From: an uncultured bacterium
GTDB taxonomy: Bacteria; Planctomycetota; Phycisphaerae; Phycisphaerales; UBA1924
Direction: 5' to 3'
NCBI GenBank assembly: GCA_903834785.1
Contig: CAILKP010000061.1
Coordinates: forward strand, 1-64,000
Length of the DNA stretch: 64,000 nt
The position numbers and the translations under genes are program-made. Of this stretch, positions 63,400 through 64,000 are shown piece by piece. Under the pieces are notes generated by a model. The model was given only the letters and a program-made list of their open reading frames with translations, searched no databases and was not told where the DNA came from. How positions within the stretch are numbered: the stretch's first letter is position 1; every line of letters begins with the position of its first letter.

Positions 63400-64000
63400 C
63401 TACTCCTCAAACCCGCCGCCGGCTCCACCGCCCAGCACCGCGGGCACCACCCGCCGCGCGGGTTCCACCAGTCCCAGTGCCTCCATCACCCGCGAACCGA
63501 TGCTCGCCATCGTCCCGTCCGGGGCCAGCACCATCTTGGCCAGCACCTGCCCGCTCCCCCGCTGCTCACCGGCCAGCATCTGCACCGCTCGCGATGCCTC
63601 ATCAGCCACCGCGACCACCGGCACACCGCAGCGAAGTGCCGCCAGTGCCGCCACGCTGCCACCACGGTGCGAGCCCAGCCACACCAACCCATCCATCGCC
63701 GCCAGTGCCGCCTCCACCGGTCCATCCACACCAATGAGTTCAAACTGGTCCTCGACGGTCTGGGCAAACGTTGCCGCACCGCCCATGTCGCTGTGCCCGC
63801 TATCAGCCAGCCCAACGACCGGGTAGTCGCCCAGCGCCAGCATGCCGATCACGCGGCTGAACAGCTTGCACGGGGGCTCATCACCCGCGGCAAGATCCTC
63901 ACCCGGCCACGGGCCGATCAGGCCGATCGCCAGTTCCCCATCACGGACACCAAGCCCCTGCCGCAGAACCGCCCGGTCACCACCCGCCATCACCCCGTGG
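63400..64000 (-). CDS. Glycosyltransferase-like protein, C-terminal part (runs off the window)
   Basis: The frame is open to the window edge. The visible 200 residues look like the nucleotide-sugar-binding half of a GT-B enzyme: 'LAIGLIGPW', 'MDGLVWLGSHRGGSVAALAA' and 'LRCGVPVVAVADEASRAV'. A Gly-rich end follows. GT4-like identity is inferred. Confidence 0.55.
   Translation of the reverse strand, partial: HGVMAGGDRAVLRQGLGVRDGELAIGLIGPWPGEDLAAGDEPPCKLFSRVIGMLALGDYPVVGLADSGHSDMGGAATFAQTVEDQFELIGVDGPVEAALAAMDGLVWLGSHRGGSVAALAALRCGVPVVAVADEASRAVQMLAGEQRGSGQVLAKMVLAPDGTMASIGSRVMEALGLVEPARRVVPAVLGGGAGGGFEE

Overview
The window is high-GC, densely coded bacterial chromosome, most likely from a planctomycete of the Phycisphaerae type. 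Three features support this. There are prepilin-headed proteins carrying the planctomycete form of the FTLIELL leader. There is a secreted protein ending in a double 'DGxxxGxDFIxFINxF' dockerin-like motif. There is a family of membrane proteins with a 'CxxC-DL-GLG-CPECG' zinc ribbon. No rRNA, tRNA, CRISPR array, transposase or prophage was seen.

Layout. 1-4.4 kb: start of a secreted repeat protein, an unknown gene, Ppx/GppA phosphatase, L,D-transpeptidase and a lipoprotein serine protease. 4.5-6.7 kb: rpsB-tsf with a clear promoter, an intercistronic hairpin and a terminator. 6.8-19 kb: a carbohydrate locus with a GH1 glucosidase, a sugar ABC importer without its own ATPase, a dockerin-type secreted protein, a pseudopilin-like protein, a LacI regulator, an agarase-like clan GH-A hydrolase and a GH16 hydrolase. 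Matching operator-like palindromes lie in front of lacI and between the two hydrolases. 19-28 kb: valS, a gluzincin lipoprotein, a LolCD-type exporter, and a lipoprotein that fuses a dual-specificity phosphatase to a cytochrome c'-like domain.

28-41 kb is the most interesting part. It holds a photoactive yellow protein (PYP) with the enzymes expected to make its chromophore: tyrosine ammonia-lyase with the His-Leu selectivity pair, and an AMP-forming CoA ligase directly downstream of pyp. Between them are two unexpected genes, a HemN-like radical SAM protein and an HpaB-type aromatic hydroxylase. Two small unrecognised helical proteins precede pyp in the same operon. Divergent to that operon is a 1,400-residue CheA-like protein whose phosphoacceptor His and ATP-binding residues look lost. 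The arrangement suggests a blue-light sensor with a possibly modified (caffeoyl-type) chromophore and a scaffold-like output partner.

41-64 kb is mostly housekeeping and envelope: ApgM mutase, M50 protease, rplT and rpmI, an ECF sigma factor with a probable membrane partner, GmhB and a heptosyltransferase-like GT9, RuvB, RarA, MetG, an MntR-like regulator, a hydrolase, DprA, a CYTH protein, a second pseudopilin-like protein, SucC, four tandem zinc-ribbon membrane paralogues, a low-molecular-weight phosphatase and a truncated glycosyltransferase. An 8-bp tandem repeat (TTTGRCCA-like) recurs at three intergenic sites, and ruvB is flanked by inverted copies of a ~28-bp repeat.
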